Positions 15,221-23,685 of a stretch of DNA of 64,000 nucleotides are shown one piece after another. How positions within the stretch are numbered: the first letter of the stretch is position 1; every line of letters starts with the position of its first letter. Both the position numbers and the translations under genes were made by a program. The notes under the pieces were generated by a model. That model ran no database searches. It worked only from the letters and a program-made list of their open reading frames with translations, and was not told the origin of the DNA. The stretch is taken from contig NZ_SMOD01000025.1 of NCBI RefSeq assembly GCF_004353905.1, forward strand, positions 62,001 to 126,000, written 5' to 3'. Origin of the DNA: Paraburkholderia guartelaensis. Lineage in GTDB: Bacteria; Pseudomonadota; Gammaproteobacteria; Burkholderiales; Burkholderiaceae.

Positions 15221-16075
15221 TCAGCCTCTTTCGATCGTGTAGGTCTCGTGGCGCTCGAAGGCGCCCGGGCGCACGACGCGATGCGAGCCGTCGTCGTCGC
15301 TGCGCTCCAGCGCTTCGACATCCAGGAGGGCGCCGCGCAGCGTGACACGCAGTGCCGTGGTGCCGCGTGTGCCGTAGTCAGGCGTTTCGATGAATGCCGC
15401 GGAAAGCGCGCGCTCGCGTTCCAGCGAAATGCCAGTGGCAGGCAACTCGCGGTCGGGCGCAACCTGCGGGTCGCGCATCATCTCCACGAGCCGTGCGAGC
15501 GGGACGTGCGCGTCGCCCGCCGCGAGCTGCGCGAGTTCCTCGCGCTTGCGCACTAGCTTGGGCCACGGCGTGTCGAGCACGGCGTTCGAAATGCCGTGCG
15601 TGCCTTCGGGCAGCAACGCAGGCGCGCGGTCCGCGCGATTGCAGTACCACGCCATTTCGCGCCGCGCCCAGTCGCCGACGATCAGATTGAAGCCGTTGTA
15701 GAGATCGCCCGAGCGCGCGATCTCGTCGAGATAGCCGAGCGGCGTATCGGGCAGACCTTGCGCGCCGGTGAGCCAGCGCGAGACGAGCGTGCCGCGCGTG
15801 GGTGCGTCGGGGCGCATGTCTTTGGGCGCGCGATAGTTCGTGAGTGCGGCGAAGCGGCCGCTGCGCGTCATGCCGAGCCACGTGCCGCCGCCGACGAGAT
15901 CCCGGCCCGCCAGCACGCCCGTTGCGGAACTACCCGGCGACGTGACGTCATCCGTGGCGTTCCACCAGTGCAGCGGATCGGCGGTGCGGCGCAGGAACTC
16001 GTCGCGGTTGGCCGCGAGCGTGAAAAGCACGCCGGCGCTCGCGCGCGGACGCCAGTCGAACACGATCAGGCACAT
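15221..16075 (-). CDS. NRDE family protein (TANGO2-like)
   Basis: This 284-residue protein belongs to the NRDE/TANGO2 family, named for the conserved Asn-Arg-Asp-Glu motif seen here near the N-terminus (AANRDEF, about residues 22-28). Cys2 in MCLIVF is also a family hallmark and suggests processing to an N-terminal nucleophile. The blocks GTWLGM and FAALTNYR follow as expected, and STRGTT-like residues occur as YGTRGTTAL near the C-terminus. TANGO2 proteins have been linked to haem or lipid trafficking; the bacterial function is unsettled. Start 16075 is chosen because Cys must be residue 2; the in-frame upstream extension is Pro-rich and not conserved. Confidence 0.9.
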   Translation of the reverse strand: MCLIVFDWRPRASAGVLFTLAANRDEFLRRTADPLHWWNATDDVTSPGSSATGVLAGRDLVGGGTWLGMTRSGRFAALTNYRAPKDMRPDAPTRGTLVSRWLTGAQGLPDTPLGYLDEIARSGDLYNGFNLIVGDWARREMAWYCNRADRAPALLPEGTHGISNAVLDTPWPKLVRKREELAQLAAGDAHVPLARLVEMMRDPQVAPDRELPATGISLERERALSAAFIETPDYGTRGTTALRVTLRGALLDVEALERSDDDGSHRVVRPGAFERHETYTIERG

Positions 16076-16166
16076 GGAGCAGGCCCTTGCAGGGTCGGGT
16101 ATCGGGCCGCGCCCAGGCAACGCGAGGCGCTGGACGCCTCACGCGCGATGGGCACGGTACGCAGCG

Positions 16167-17186
16167 TCAAATTTCGGCCGGCAACGCGTACGGCAGCGGC
16201 AACACGCGCAGCGCGGGGCCGTCCGCGGCGCCGAGATGCACGCTGCCCGTTTCGAGTGCGGCAAGCTTGATCTCGGCGAGCAGATCGATACCGCCCTCGG
16301 GCGCGGCAGCGGCGTTCACGACCATGCCGCACGGCTGGCTCGGATCGTCGGAATGGAAGAGTTCGACGCCCGCATGCGCGACGTCCAGACTCGCGGCCAC
16401 ATTGGCGAGCGCGGTGCGGCGCTTGATCGTCCCGCGATACTGGCTACGCGCGACGATTTCCTGGCCGGGGTAGCAGCCCTTGCGGAAGTTCACGCCGCCC
16501 AGCACGTCGTAGTTGACCATCTGCGGCACGAACTGCTCGCTCACGGCCTGCGTGATGCGCGGCTCGCCCGCGCGAATGTCGAGCCAGTCCCACACCGCCG
16601 GCGACACGCGCTTGAGCGCACCGTCGAGCTTCGCGAGGCGCTCCTGCACCGCTTCCTTCGGACCGACCCACAGATAACGCAGCACGCCGGCTGCGTCGGG
16701 CACACGGATCAGCGTGCCGGCGGGGTCGTCCACTTTCACGTGCACACCGTCGGGCAGCGCGTCGAACACGCTCGCGAGCGCGCCGCGCACGTCGCCGGCG
16801 AGGCCCACTACGAGCAGCTTGTCGCTGTCGTCGGTGAGCTTCGCCTTGGCACGGAGCACGAACATCGACAGGCGTTTTTGCACCGGCGCCTGTACGTCCT
16901 TCGAGATCAGGAGACGGATCGTGTCGCCGGTCTTCCAGGTCAGGAACGAGGCGAGCAGGCGGCCCTTGGGCGAGCAGTAGCCCGCGAGGCGCGCGCCGGC
17001 CACGTCGAGATGCTGGACGTCGTTGGTGAGCTGGCTGTGCAGGAAGGTCGCGGCGTCGTCGCCATTGGCGTCGATCACGCCGAACTGCGGCAGGATCGCG
17101 TAAGCGCCGCCCTTCAGAACGGCGTCGAAGTCGACCGTGGATTCAGGAGCGGAAAGCGTGGAAGCGGAATCGAGCGGTGAGTTCAT
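16167..17186 (-). CDS. ygfZ: Folate-binding protein YgfZ (tRNA-modifying / Fe-S cluster assembly factor)
   Basis: YgfZ is a GcvT-like tetrahydrofolate-binding protein that supports particular Fe-S enzymes such as MiaB. The 339-residue protein contains the family signature K-G-C-Y-x-G-Q-E (FRKGCYPGQEIVAR, at about residue 235), which carries the essential cysteine. N-terminal blocks typical of the family are DAATFLHSQLTNDVQ and GYCSPKGRLLASF. It is divergent from mltG with 77 bp between the start codons. YgfZ beside mltG-tmk-holB is a familiar betaproteobacterial order as I recall it. Confidence 0.93.
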   Translation of the reverse strand: MNSPLDSASTLSAPESTVDFDAVLKGGAYAILPQFGVIDANGDDAATFLHSQLTNDVQHLDVAGARLAGYCSPKGRLLASFLTWKTGDTIRLLISKDVQAPVQKRLSMFVLRAKAKLTDDSDKLLVVGLAGDVRGALASVFDALPDGVHVKVDDPAGTLIRVPDAAGVLRYLWVGPKEAVQERLAKLDGALKRVSPAVWDWLDIRAGEPRITQAVSEQFVPQMVNYDVLGGVNFRKGCYPGQEIVARSQYRGTIKRRTALANVAASLDVAHAGVELFHSDDPSQPCGMVVNAAAAPEGGIDLLAEIKLAALETGSVHLGAADGPALRVLPLPYALPAEI

Positions 17187-17207
17187 GGATTCGGGGAACA
17201 GTCAATC

Positions 17208-17237
17208 CTGACTTTAGCGAAGGCAAGCAGTTATTAT
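17208..17237 (+). promoter_or_regulatory. Candidate sigma70-type promoter for mltG-tmk
   Basis: A ctgact -35 element (17208-17213) and a tattat -10 element (17232-17237) are separated by 18 bp, in the intergenic space before mltG. The predicted transcript start is about 20 nt before the mltG ATG. Confidence 0.5.
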
Positions 17238-17263
17238 ATGAGGTCCCCCTGAGTCGTGTTTCC

Positions 17264-18274
17264 ATGTCCCTTCTGAAGAAATGCCTTGTTGCCGGCGCCG
17301 TGCTAGTCGTGATTGGCGCCGCTGCGGCGGGCGGCGTATGGCGCTGGGCCACCACGCCGCTTGAACTGGCCGCCCCACAGCTCGACGTCACCATCAAGCC
17401 GCACAGCACCGTGCGCAGTGTCACGCTGCAATTGCGGCGCGGCGGCGTGCCCGTGCAGACGCAACTTTTCGTGCTCATGACGCGCGTGCTCGGCCTGCAG
17501 AGCCAGCTCAAATCGGGCAACTACGAGTTCAAGGCGGGCATCACGCCCTATGAAGTGCTCCAGAAGATGGCGCTCGGCGACGTGAACGAGTCCGTCGCCA
17601 CCATCATCGAAGGCTGGACCTTCAAGCACATGCGCGCCGAACTCGACGCGAACCCCGCGCTGCGACACGACACGGCCGGCATGAGCGATGCCGAACTGCT
17701 CGCCGCGATCGGTGCGCCGCCCGCGCCGAACGGCAGCGGCGAGGGGTTGTTTTTCCCCGACACCTATCTGTTCGACAAGGGCTCGAGCGATCTCGACGTG
17801 TACCGCCGCGCGTACCACCTGATGCAGACGCGTCTGGACGAAGCGTGGACCGCACGCGCGCCTGGCTTGCCGCTCAAGTCGCCTTACGAGGCGCTGACGC
17901 TCGCTTCGCTCGTCGAGAAGGAGACGGGCCGCGCTGCCGACCGCGCGCTCGTGGCGGCCGTGTTCTCGAACCGTCTGAAAGTGGGCATGCCGCTGCAGAC
18001 TGATCCCGCCGTGATCTACGGTCTGGGCGACAGCTACGCGGGGCATTTGCGCAAGCGCGATCTGCAGTCGGACACTCTTTACAATACCTACCTGCGCCTT
18101 GGGTTGCCGCCAACGCCCATTGCGCTGCCCGGCGTCGCGGCGATCCAGGCGGCGCTCAATCCGGCATCGACGGCTGCGCTGTACTTCGTGGCGCGCGGCG
18201 ACGGCAGCAGCGTTTTTTCTGACAATCTTGTCGACCACAACAAGGCCGTCGACAAATACATCCGGGGTAACTAA
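17264..18274 (+). CDS. mltG: Endolytic murein transglycosylase
   Basis: MltG cleaves nascent glycan strands at the inner membrane and is thought to terminate peptidoglycan polymerisation. The 336-residue protein starts with one membrane anchor (about residues 8-28). A LysM-like substrate-binding subdomain follows, then the YceG catalytic domain with the conserved Glu in LASLVEKETGR, the TDPAVIYGLGD segment and YNTYLRLGLPPTPI near the C-terminus. ATG 17264 is chosen since it immediately precedes the anchor; the upstream in-frame residues are not conserved. Its stop abuts the tmk start with no intergenic base. Confidence 0.95.
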   Translation: MSLLKKCLVAGAVLVVIGAAAAGGVWRWATTPLELAAPQLDVTIKPHSTVRSVTLQLRRGGVPVQTQLFVLMTRVLGLQSQLKSGNYEFKAGITPYEVLQKMALGDVNESVATIIEGWTFKHMRAELDANPALRHDTAGMSDAELLAAIGAPPAPNGSGEGLFFPDTYLFDKGSSDLDVYRRAYHLMQTRLDEAWTARAPGLPLKSPYEALTLASLVEKETGRAADRALVAAVFSNRLKVGMPLQTDPAVIYGLGDSYAGHLRKRDLQSDTLYNTYLRLGLPPTPIALPGVAAIQAALNPASTAALYFVARGDGSSVFSDNLVDHNKAVDKYIRGN

Positions 18275-18895
18275 ATGGCGCGGGGCCGATTCATCACGTT
18301 CGAGGGCATCGACGGCGCGGGCAAGACCACGCATCTCGCCTGGTTTCGCGATCAGCTCGCCCAGAAGCTCGCGCCGTCGGGCCGCACGGTCGTCATGACG
18401 CGCGAACCCGGCGGCACGCCGCTCGGCGAGTCGATCCGGGAACTCGTGCTGCATCAGCCAATGGACCTCGAAACCGAAGCGCTGATGATGTTCGCGGCGC
18501 GTCGCGAGCACCTCGCCAAGGTCATCGAGCCAGCGCTTGCGCGCGGCGACTGGGTGCTGTCCGACCGTTTCAGCGACGCCACCTTCGCCTACCAGGGCGG
18601 CGGCCGCGGGCTGCCGCGCGACAAACTCGAAACGCTGGAGCGCTGGGTGCAAGGCGGTTTCCAGCCGGATCTGACGGTGCTGTTCGACCTGCCGCCCGAT
18701 ACGGCGAGCGAGCGGCGAGGCGCGGCGCGCGAACCCGATCGCTTCGAAAGCGAATCCGACGCGTTCTTCAAGCGCACGCGCACCGAATACCTGCGGCGCG
18801 CGGAAGAGGCGCCGTATCGTTTCGCGATCGTCGATTCGTCGCAGGGCATCGATGCGATTCGCAAAAAACTCGAGCATGTGATCGCAGCGCTTTGA
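18275..18895 (+). CDS. tmk: Thymidylate kinase
   Basis: dTMP kinase makes dTDP for DNA synthesis. The 206-residue enzyme has the P-loop EGIDGAGKTTH at residues 7-17, the TREPGGTPLGE segment with the DR[E/x]P-type Arg, SDRFSDATFAYQGGGRGL for thymidine binding, and a LID region with Arg-rich RRGAAREPDRFE. The LID Arg and the non-arginine P-loop are the pattern of Escherichia coli type II kinases. The ATG directly follows the mltG stop, so translation is coupled. Confidence 0.96.
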   Translation: MARGRFITFEGIDGAGKTTHLAWFRDQLAQKLAPSGRTVVMTREPGGTPLGESIRELVLHQPMDLETEALMMFAARREHLAKVIEPALARGDWVLSDRFSDATFAYQGGGRGLPRDKLETLERWVQGGFQPDLTVLFDLPPDTASERRGAAREPDRFESESDAFFKRTRTEYLRRAEEAPYRFAIVDSSQGIDAIRKKLEHVIAAL

Positions 18896-18982
18896 TTTCA
18901 AGGCGATATTTGGCGTTCTTATAGGGCTGTGCGAACTTCATGTGAATTCTATTGAGGATCGCTTAACTGATTGATTTCGAAG

Positions 18983-20026
18983 ATGATCTATCCTTGGCAA
19001 ACCGACGACTGGCAACGCCTGCAGCAACTGCGCAGCCACTGGCCGCATGCGCTCCTGCTGCATGGCCAGGCGGGCATCGGCAAGCTCCAGTTCGCGCAGC
19101 ATCTGGCGAAGGGGCTGCTCTGCGAAGCGCCTCAAGCGAACGGCGAGCCGTGCGGCGCCTGTGCGGCGTGCAACTGGTTTGTCCAGGGCAATCATCCGGA
19201 TTACCGCATCGTCGTGCCCGAGGCATTGGCGGGCGAAATCGGCCAGGCCGGCGATGACGAGGCCAAAGCCGACAAGGCCGACAAGGCTGACGGTGAAGAG
19301 GGCAAGAAGGGCCGCGCGCCGAGCAAGGAAATCCGCATCGAGCAGGTGCGGGCGCTGCTCGACTTCACGGGCGTGGGCTCGCATCGCGGTGGCCTGCGCG
19401 TGGTCGTGCTGTATCCGGCCGAGGCGCTCAACGTCGCCGCTGCGAACGCGTTGCTGAAGACGCTCGAAGAGCCGCCCGCGGGCGTGGTGTTCCTCGTGGT
19501 GTCGGCGCGCATCGACCGCCTGCTGCCGACCATCATCAGCCGCTGCCGCCAGTGGCCCATGGGCACGCCCGCGCCCGAAGCCGCTGCGGCCTGGCTCGCG
19601 CAGCAGGGCGTGGACGACGCGCCGGCGCTGCTCGCGGAAGCCGGCGGCGCGCCCCTCGCGGCGCTCGCGCTCGCGCACGACGAAAACCGCACGCTGCGTG
19701 ACTGGACCTTGGCCCAGCTCGCAGCGGGCCCCGCCTGCGACGCCTTTGCCTGCGGCGAGACGCTGCAAAAGCTGCCGGTGCCGCTCGTGCTCGGGTGGTT
19801 GCAGCGCTGGGTGTACGATCTGCTCGCCGAACGCGCAGCGGGCCGCCCGCGCTACTTTCCGCAGGCTGCCGGCGGCCTCGCGCGCTGCGCCGCGAAGCTC
19901 GACGCCGCGGCGCTGGCGCGCTACCTGAAGACGGTCACGCGCCAGCGCGCCGTGGAAAACCATCCGCTGAATGCGCGCCTCGTGTTCGAGGAACTCTTTC
20001 TCGGCTATCGTGAACTGTTCGCCTGA
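18983..20026 (+). CDS. holB: DNA polymerase III subunit delta'
   Basis: Delta' is part of the clamp-loader complex that loads the beta sliding clamp. The 347-residue protein starts MIYPWQTDDW, a typical N-terminus. It contains the degenerate P-loop HGQAGIGKLQFA and the zinc-binding cysteines in the GEPCGACAACNWF region. The AAA+ segment NALLKTLEEPP and the sensor-like SARIDRLLPTIISRCR follow. A lysine/aspartate-rich insertion (GDDEAKADKADKADGEEGKK, about residues 90-112) is unusual and probably a flexible loop. ATG 18983 is preferred to TTG 18971 because of homologue starts. It follows tmk after 87 bp. The pilZ gene found between holB and tatD in some bacteria is absent here. Confidence 0.93.
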   Translation: MIYPWQTDDWQRLQQLRSHWPHALLLHGQAGIGKLQFAQHLAKGLLCEAPQANGEPCGACAACNWFVQGNHPDYRIVVPEALAGEIGQAGDDEAKADKADKADGEEGKKGRAPSKEIRIEQVRALLDFTGVGSHRGGLRVVVLYPAEALNVAAANALLKTLEEPPAGVVFLVVSARIDRLLPTIISRCRQWPMGTPAPEAAAAWLAQQGVDDAPALLAEAGGAPLAALALAHDENRTLRDWTLAQLAAGPACDAFACGETLQKLPVPLVLGWLQRWVYDLLAERAAGRPRYFPQAAGGLARCAAKLDAAALARYLKTVTRQRAVENHPLNARLVFEELFLGYRELFA

Positions 20027-20079
20027 CGGGCACGCTGACGTCCACGATCAGGCCCGAATCTTCCATTGCAGGACCACCC

Positions 20080-20865
20080 ATGTTTGTCGATTCACATTGC
20101 CACATCAACTTCGAGGGCCTCGGCGACCGCCTCCCGCAGGTGCTCGAGAACATGCGCGAGAACGCCGTCACGCACGCGCTGTGCGTGTCGGTAGACCTCG
20201 AAACGCTGCCTTCGGTGCTCGACATCGCGAGCCGCTACGAGAACGTCTACGCGTCGGTGGGCGTGCATCCCGACCACGAGCACATGCGCGAGCCGAGCGT
20301 GGCCGAGCTGGTCGAGCTCGCTGAGCACCCGAAAGTGGTGGCGATCGGTGAAACGGGGCTCGATTATTATCGGCTGGGCGAGCGCACGATCGCCGACATG
20401 GAGTGGCAGCGCGAGCGCTTTCGCACGCACATTCGCGCGGCGCACGCCACGGGCAAGCCGCTCATCGTCCATACGCGAGCCGCTTCGGACGACACCCTGC
20501 GCATCATGGAAGAGGAGCGCGCGGGCGAACCGGGCGGCGTGATGCATTGCTTCACGGAGCCGTGGGCGATCGCCGAGCGCGCACTCGCGCAGAATTTTTA
20601 CATCTCGCTTTCGGGCATCGTGACGTTCAAGAGCGCGACCGATGTACAGGAAGTGTCGCGTCGCGTGCCGATCGAGCGTCTTTTGATCGAAACCGATTCG
20701 CCGTACCTCGCGCCGGTGCCATTTCGTGGCAAACCCAATGAACCTGCGTACGTGAGCCATGTCGGAAGATTCATTGCGCAGCAGCGCGGATTGCCGGACG
20801 CCGAACTCGGCGCTGTCACCACGCAGAACTTTTTCCGGCTCTTCAAGATCCAGCCACCGGCCTGA
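20080..20865 (+). CDS. TatD family metal-dependent hydrolase (YcfH)
   Basis: A 261-residue TIM-barrel metallohydrolase of the TatD group, whose members are 3'-5' DNA exonucleases or D-aminoacyl-tRNA deacylase-like enzymes. The metal-binding residues are visible: HxH in VDSHCHINF, Glu in GETGLDYYR, His in LIVHTR, His in GVMHCF and Asp in ETDSPYLAP. Length and C-terminus (NFFRLF) are standard. It follows holB by 53 bp in the conserved mltG-tmk-holB-tatD order. Confidence 0.94.
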   Translation: MFVDSHCHINFEGLGDRLPQVLENMRENAVTHALCVSVDLETLPSVLDIASRYENVYASVGVHPDHEHMREPSVAELVELAEHPKVVAIGETGLDYYRLGERTIADMEWQRERFRTHIRAAHATGKPLIVHTRAASDDTLRIMEEERAGEPGGVMHCFTEPWAIAERALAQNFYISLSGIVTFKSATDVQEVSRRVPIERLLIETDSPYLAPVPFRGKPNEPAYVSHVGRFIAQQRGLPDAELGAVTTQNFFRLFKIQPPA

Positions 20866-20932
20866 ATCGCGAACCGCATGCTGTCAATTGTATTGAATAT
20901 CAACGAGATAGCAGATAACGTTAAGGCTTGAC

Positions 20933-21658
20933 ATGAACTTGAAACCGCTTCCGCACGCCACGAACCCTGTCCGCCGTACTGCCGCCGCGCTCGTGCTCGG
21001 CGTCGCCGCCACCCTGTTCGGCGCCGCCGCGCACGCCGCGCCGCTCGACTCGCTCATCAAGAGCGTCAAGTTCGACGACGACAAGGGCGTGCAAAAAGCG
21101 CTCGCGCAGGGCATGGACCCGAACGCCACTGACGACCAGGGCATGCCGCTCCTCGTGCTGGCCGCGCGCGAAAAGTCCGACAAGGTCGGGGCGCTGCTGC
21201 TCGACAATCCGAAGACGAACATTGCCGCCGAAGACCGCGCAGGCGAAAACGCGCTGATGCTCGCCTCGCTCAACGGCGACGTGGACTTCGTGAAGCTCCT
21301 CATCACCAAGGGCGCCGAGGTCAACAAGAAGGGCTGGACGCCGCTGCACTACGCCGCCGCGAACGGCAACGACGATGTCGCGAAGCTCCTGATCGGCTAT
21401 TCGGCCGACGTCAACGCGCTGTCGCCGAACGGCACGACGCCGCTCATGATGGCCGCGCGCGGCGACCATCTCACGACGATCCAGATGCTGCTGGAGCATG
21501 GCGCGACGCTCGGCGCCAAGAATCAGATCGGCATGACGGCGCTCGATTTCGCGCGCCAGTACAAGGCGCCGGACGCGATCAAGGACCTCACGGCGCGCAT
21601 GACGCAGGCTGGCCTCTCCACGGCGAGCCCGGCAGCGCCGCAAAACAGTGCAAAATAA
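20933..21658 (+). CDS. Secreted ankyrin-repeat protein
   Basis: A 241-residue protein with a signal peptide (about residues 1-36, ending AAHA) and then about five ankyrin repeats, recognisable by repeated G-x-TPLHYAA-type units (GWTPLHYAAANGNDDVAKLL, GTTPLMMAARGDHLTTIQMLL). Ankyrin repeats mediate protein-protein contacts, so a periplasmic scaffold or inhibitor role is possible. A short Ser/Pro/Ala tail ends the protein. It lies 67 bp after tatD and 85 bp before a second secreted protein gene on the same strand. No catalytic residues are seen. Confidence 0.9.
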   Translation: MNLKPLPHATNPVRRTAAALVLGVAATLFGAAAHAAPLDSLIKSVKFDDDKGVQKALAQGMDPNATDDQGMPLLVLAAREKSDKVGALLLDNPKTNIAAEDRAGENALMLASLNGDVDFVKLLITKGAEVNKKGWTPLHYAAANGNDDVAKLLIGYSADVNALSPNGTTPLMMAARGDHLTTIQMLLEHGATLGAKNQIGMTALDFARQYKAPDAIKDLTARMTQAGLSTASPAAPQNSAK

Positions 21659-21743
21659 TGGGGATGAAGGCGGCCGCACGGGACCAACGCGGCCGCTTGG
21701 CGGCGCTCGAGGCGCCGCTCCCCACGACAATTCAAGGAGAACC

Positions 21744-22106
21744 ATGCTGCGGGTTCTGATCTGTGCGGGCGCGATGGCGTTGCCGCTCTCCGCTTTTGCG
21801 TTCACGGCAAGCGACCTCAACCGGCTCTGCACGAAGACCGACGTGGCTTCGCGCAGTGCATGCGCTGCCTATATCGAAGGTGCCGCGGACGGCATCTTCA
21901 ACACCATCGACGCCATCGGCGGCACTACCGGGCCGCGCGTGGGTCAATACTTCTGCTTGCCGCCCGATGCGCGCTCTGCGCAACTCACCGACGCGGTGCG
22001 CAAGTACATCGCCGACAACCCGAACGTGGCCGGCTACAACGCCAGTACCGCCATTTCGCTCGGGCTTGGCAAGGCGTTTCCCTGCAAGACCGGCAACGGT
22101 AGCTGA
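21744..22106 (+). CDS. Rap1a/Tai-like periplasmic protein
   Basis: A 120-residue protein with an N-terminal signal peptide (about residues 1-17) and the pattern of the Rap1a/Tai family: LNRLC, ACAAYIEGAADGIF, a Cys in the YFCLP segment, and GKAFPC at the end, giving four cysteines that could form two disulfides. Named family members are immunity proteins that neutralise type VI secretion amidase effectors in the periplasm. No effector or type VI gene is nearby, so it may be an orphan immunity protein or a housekeeping relative. aaggaga lies 7 bp before the ATG. A GC-rich inverted repeat separates it from the ankyrin gene. Confidence 0.78.
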   Translation: MLRVLICAGAMALPLSAFAFTASDLNRLCTKTDVASRSACAAYIEGAADGIFNTIDAIGGTTGPRVGQYFCLPPDARSAQLTDAVRKYIADNPNVAGYNASTAISLGLGKAFPCKTGNGS

Positions 22107-22162
22107 AGCCGGCGGGTTCAAGCCGTAATCAGTAGTGCGTAGATAGACGTAGCTAGAAGCAC

Positions 22163-22188
22163 GGCGCGGCACTTTCCACCGCCGCGCC
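22163..22188. terminator. GC-rich hairpin after Rap1a-like gene
   Basis: A perfect 8-bp inverted repeat (ggcgcggc / gccgcgcc) with a 10-nt loop lies 57 bp after the stop codon. It lacks a T run, so termination is only a possibility. Confidence 0.35.
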
Positions 22189-22311
22189 ATTCATCTTCGA
22201 GGCCGCAGCGAGCCCAGCTGAACCATCGCCGTGGCCGTTCGCGGGCCTGCGCCCGTGCCGTTTCCAAGAGTCGCCCTATAGCTCAGGATGCTCAGGAGGA
22301 ACTGGCCGCAG

Positions 22312-23640
22312 ATGCCGACACTCGACGATCTTTCCCGTTTCACCGATGCGCCGCTGCAGGATTGGCTCGGCACGTTGCTCGTGAGCGCGCTCGCGCTCGT
22401 TTTCGCGTTCGGCCTGCACTGGGTCGGCGGCCGCGTCTTGCTGCGCGTCGCACGCCCGTATCCGCGGGTCAGCGTGTTCTTGCGCTACATACGCAAGCCG
22501 GCGCTCGCTGTGCTCGCCATCCTCGCGATCGAATTCGTCTGGTGGCAGGCGCCCGACTCGCTCAGGCACATCAGCGGACTGCGCGAGCTGTGCGCGTTCG
22601 CGCTGATCGCCGCGATCACCTGGCTTTCGGTGCGCTGCGCGGCGGCGATCGGCGAGGCCATCATTGCCGCGCATCCGCTCGACATCGCCGACAACCTCCA
22701 GGCCCGCCGCATCCACACCCAGGCCCGCGTGCTCGCGCGCACGGTGATGGTCCTCATCATCATCGTGGGCGTGGGCGCGGCGCTCATGACTTTCCCGAAC
22801 GTGAGACAGATCGGCGCGAGCCTGCTGGCTTCGGCCGGTGTTGCCGGTCTCGTTGCCGGTATCGCGGCACGCCCCGTGCTAGGGAATCTGATCGCGGGTT
22901 TGCAGATCGCGCTCTCGCAGCCGATCCGGCTCGACGACGTGGTCGTGATCCAGGGCGAGTGGGGGCGCATCGAGGAAATTACCGGCACCTATGTTTCGGT
23001 GCGGATCTGGGACCAGCGACGGCTCATCGTACCGCTGCAGTGGTTCATCGAGAATCCGTTCGCGAACTGGACGCGCAGCAGCTCGCAGATCATCGGCACG
23101 GTGTTTCTGTGGCTCGACTACCGCATGCCGCTCGCGCCGCTGCGCGAGGCGCTCGCGCGCATCGTCGACGGTGCGCCCGAATGGGACCGCCGTGTGCAGG
23201 TATTACAGGTCACCGACGCCAACGAGCGCGCGATGCAGGTGCGCGTGCTGGTGAGTTCGCGCGACTCCGGCCTGAACTTCGATTTGCGCTGCCGCGTGCG
23301 CGAAGGGCTGCTCGATTTCGTCAACGAGCACTATCCGCAGTTCCTGCCGCGTGCGCGCGCCGAGGTGTCGGCGGAGCTCGAAAGCAGCACTGGGGAACTG
23401 CCGTCCTTCGTGCGCCGCCCGGCGCCGCAGGCAGCGGCGAGCACGGCGGCACATACTGAGGCCGATCCCGTGACGGGCACGCGCGTGCCGGGGCACGGCG
23501 AGGAGCTGGAGACGCATGGCCCGGACAGCGCGACGGATGCGAAAGCCGCCCAAGCGGCTAAAGGCGCGGAGGCAGCCGAAGCGGCGCGGGCCGCCGACGC
23601 CCGCGAGCCTGCGACTGAAAGCCGCCGCGGCAACGATTGA
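22312..23640 (+). CDS. Mechanosensitive ion channel, MscS family
   Basis: An inner-membrane channel of about 442 residues that likely opens under hypo-osmotic tension. Four hydrophobic segments lie at about 15-40, 55-75, 85-110 and 135-165, and the pore-type helix SLLASAGVAGLVAGIAARPVLGN follows. The cytoplasmic beta-domain has the MscS pattern DVVVIQGEWGRIEEITGTYVSVRIWDQRRLIVP. The last 80 residues are Ala/Glu-rich and low-complexity, probably disordered. ATG 22312 is used; ATG 22288 is an in-frame alternative, with aggagg lying between them, so the first is less likely. It precedes otsA by 45 bp, which would pair two osmotic-stress functions. Confidence 0.9.
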   Translation: MPTLDDLSRFTDAPLQDWLGTLLVSALALVFAFGLHWVGGRVLLRVARPYPRVSVFLRYIRKPALAVLAILAIEFVWWQAPDSLRHISGLRELCAFALIAAITWLSVRCAAAIGEAIIAAHPLDIADNLQARRIHTQARVLARTVMVLIIIVGVGAALMTFPNVRQIGASLLASAGVAGLVAGIAARPVLGNLIAGLQIALSQPIRLDDVVVIQGEWGRIEEITGTYVSVRIWDQRRLIVPLQWFIENPFANWTRSSSQIIGTVFLWLDYRMPLAPLREALARIVDGAPEWDRRVQVLQVTDANERAMQVRVLVSSRDSGLNFDLRCRVREGLLDFVNEHYPQFLPRARAEVSAELESSTGELPSFVRRPAPQAAASTAAHTEADPVTGTRVPGHGEELETHGPDSATDAKAAQAAKGAEAAEAARAADAREPATESRRGND

Positions 23641-23685
23641 TGGCGGTTGATAGAGACTGAGAGGGAAAGGAGGAGGAACAGCAAG

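Noticed and set aside
21660..21735. Intrinsic terminator between the ankyrin and Rap1a-like genes
   Set aside because: GC-rich inverted repeats are present (gcggccgc twice, ggcggcg/cgccgc), but there is no T run and the next gene has its ribosome site right after them.
22268..22311. tRNA-like 5' sequence (gccctatagctcagg)
   Set aside because: It resembles the first bases of a tRNA up to the D-arm, but no anticodon arm or T-arm follows and the MscS gene begins within 45 bp.
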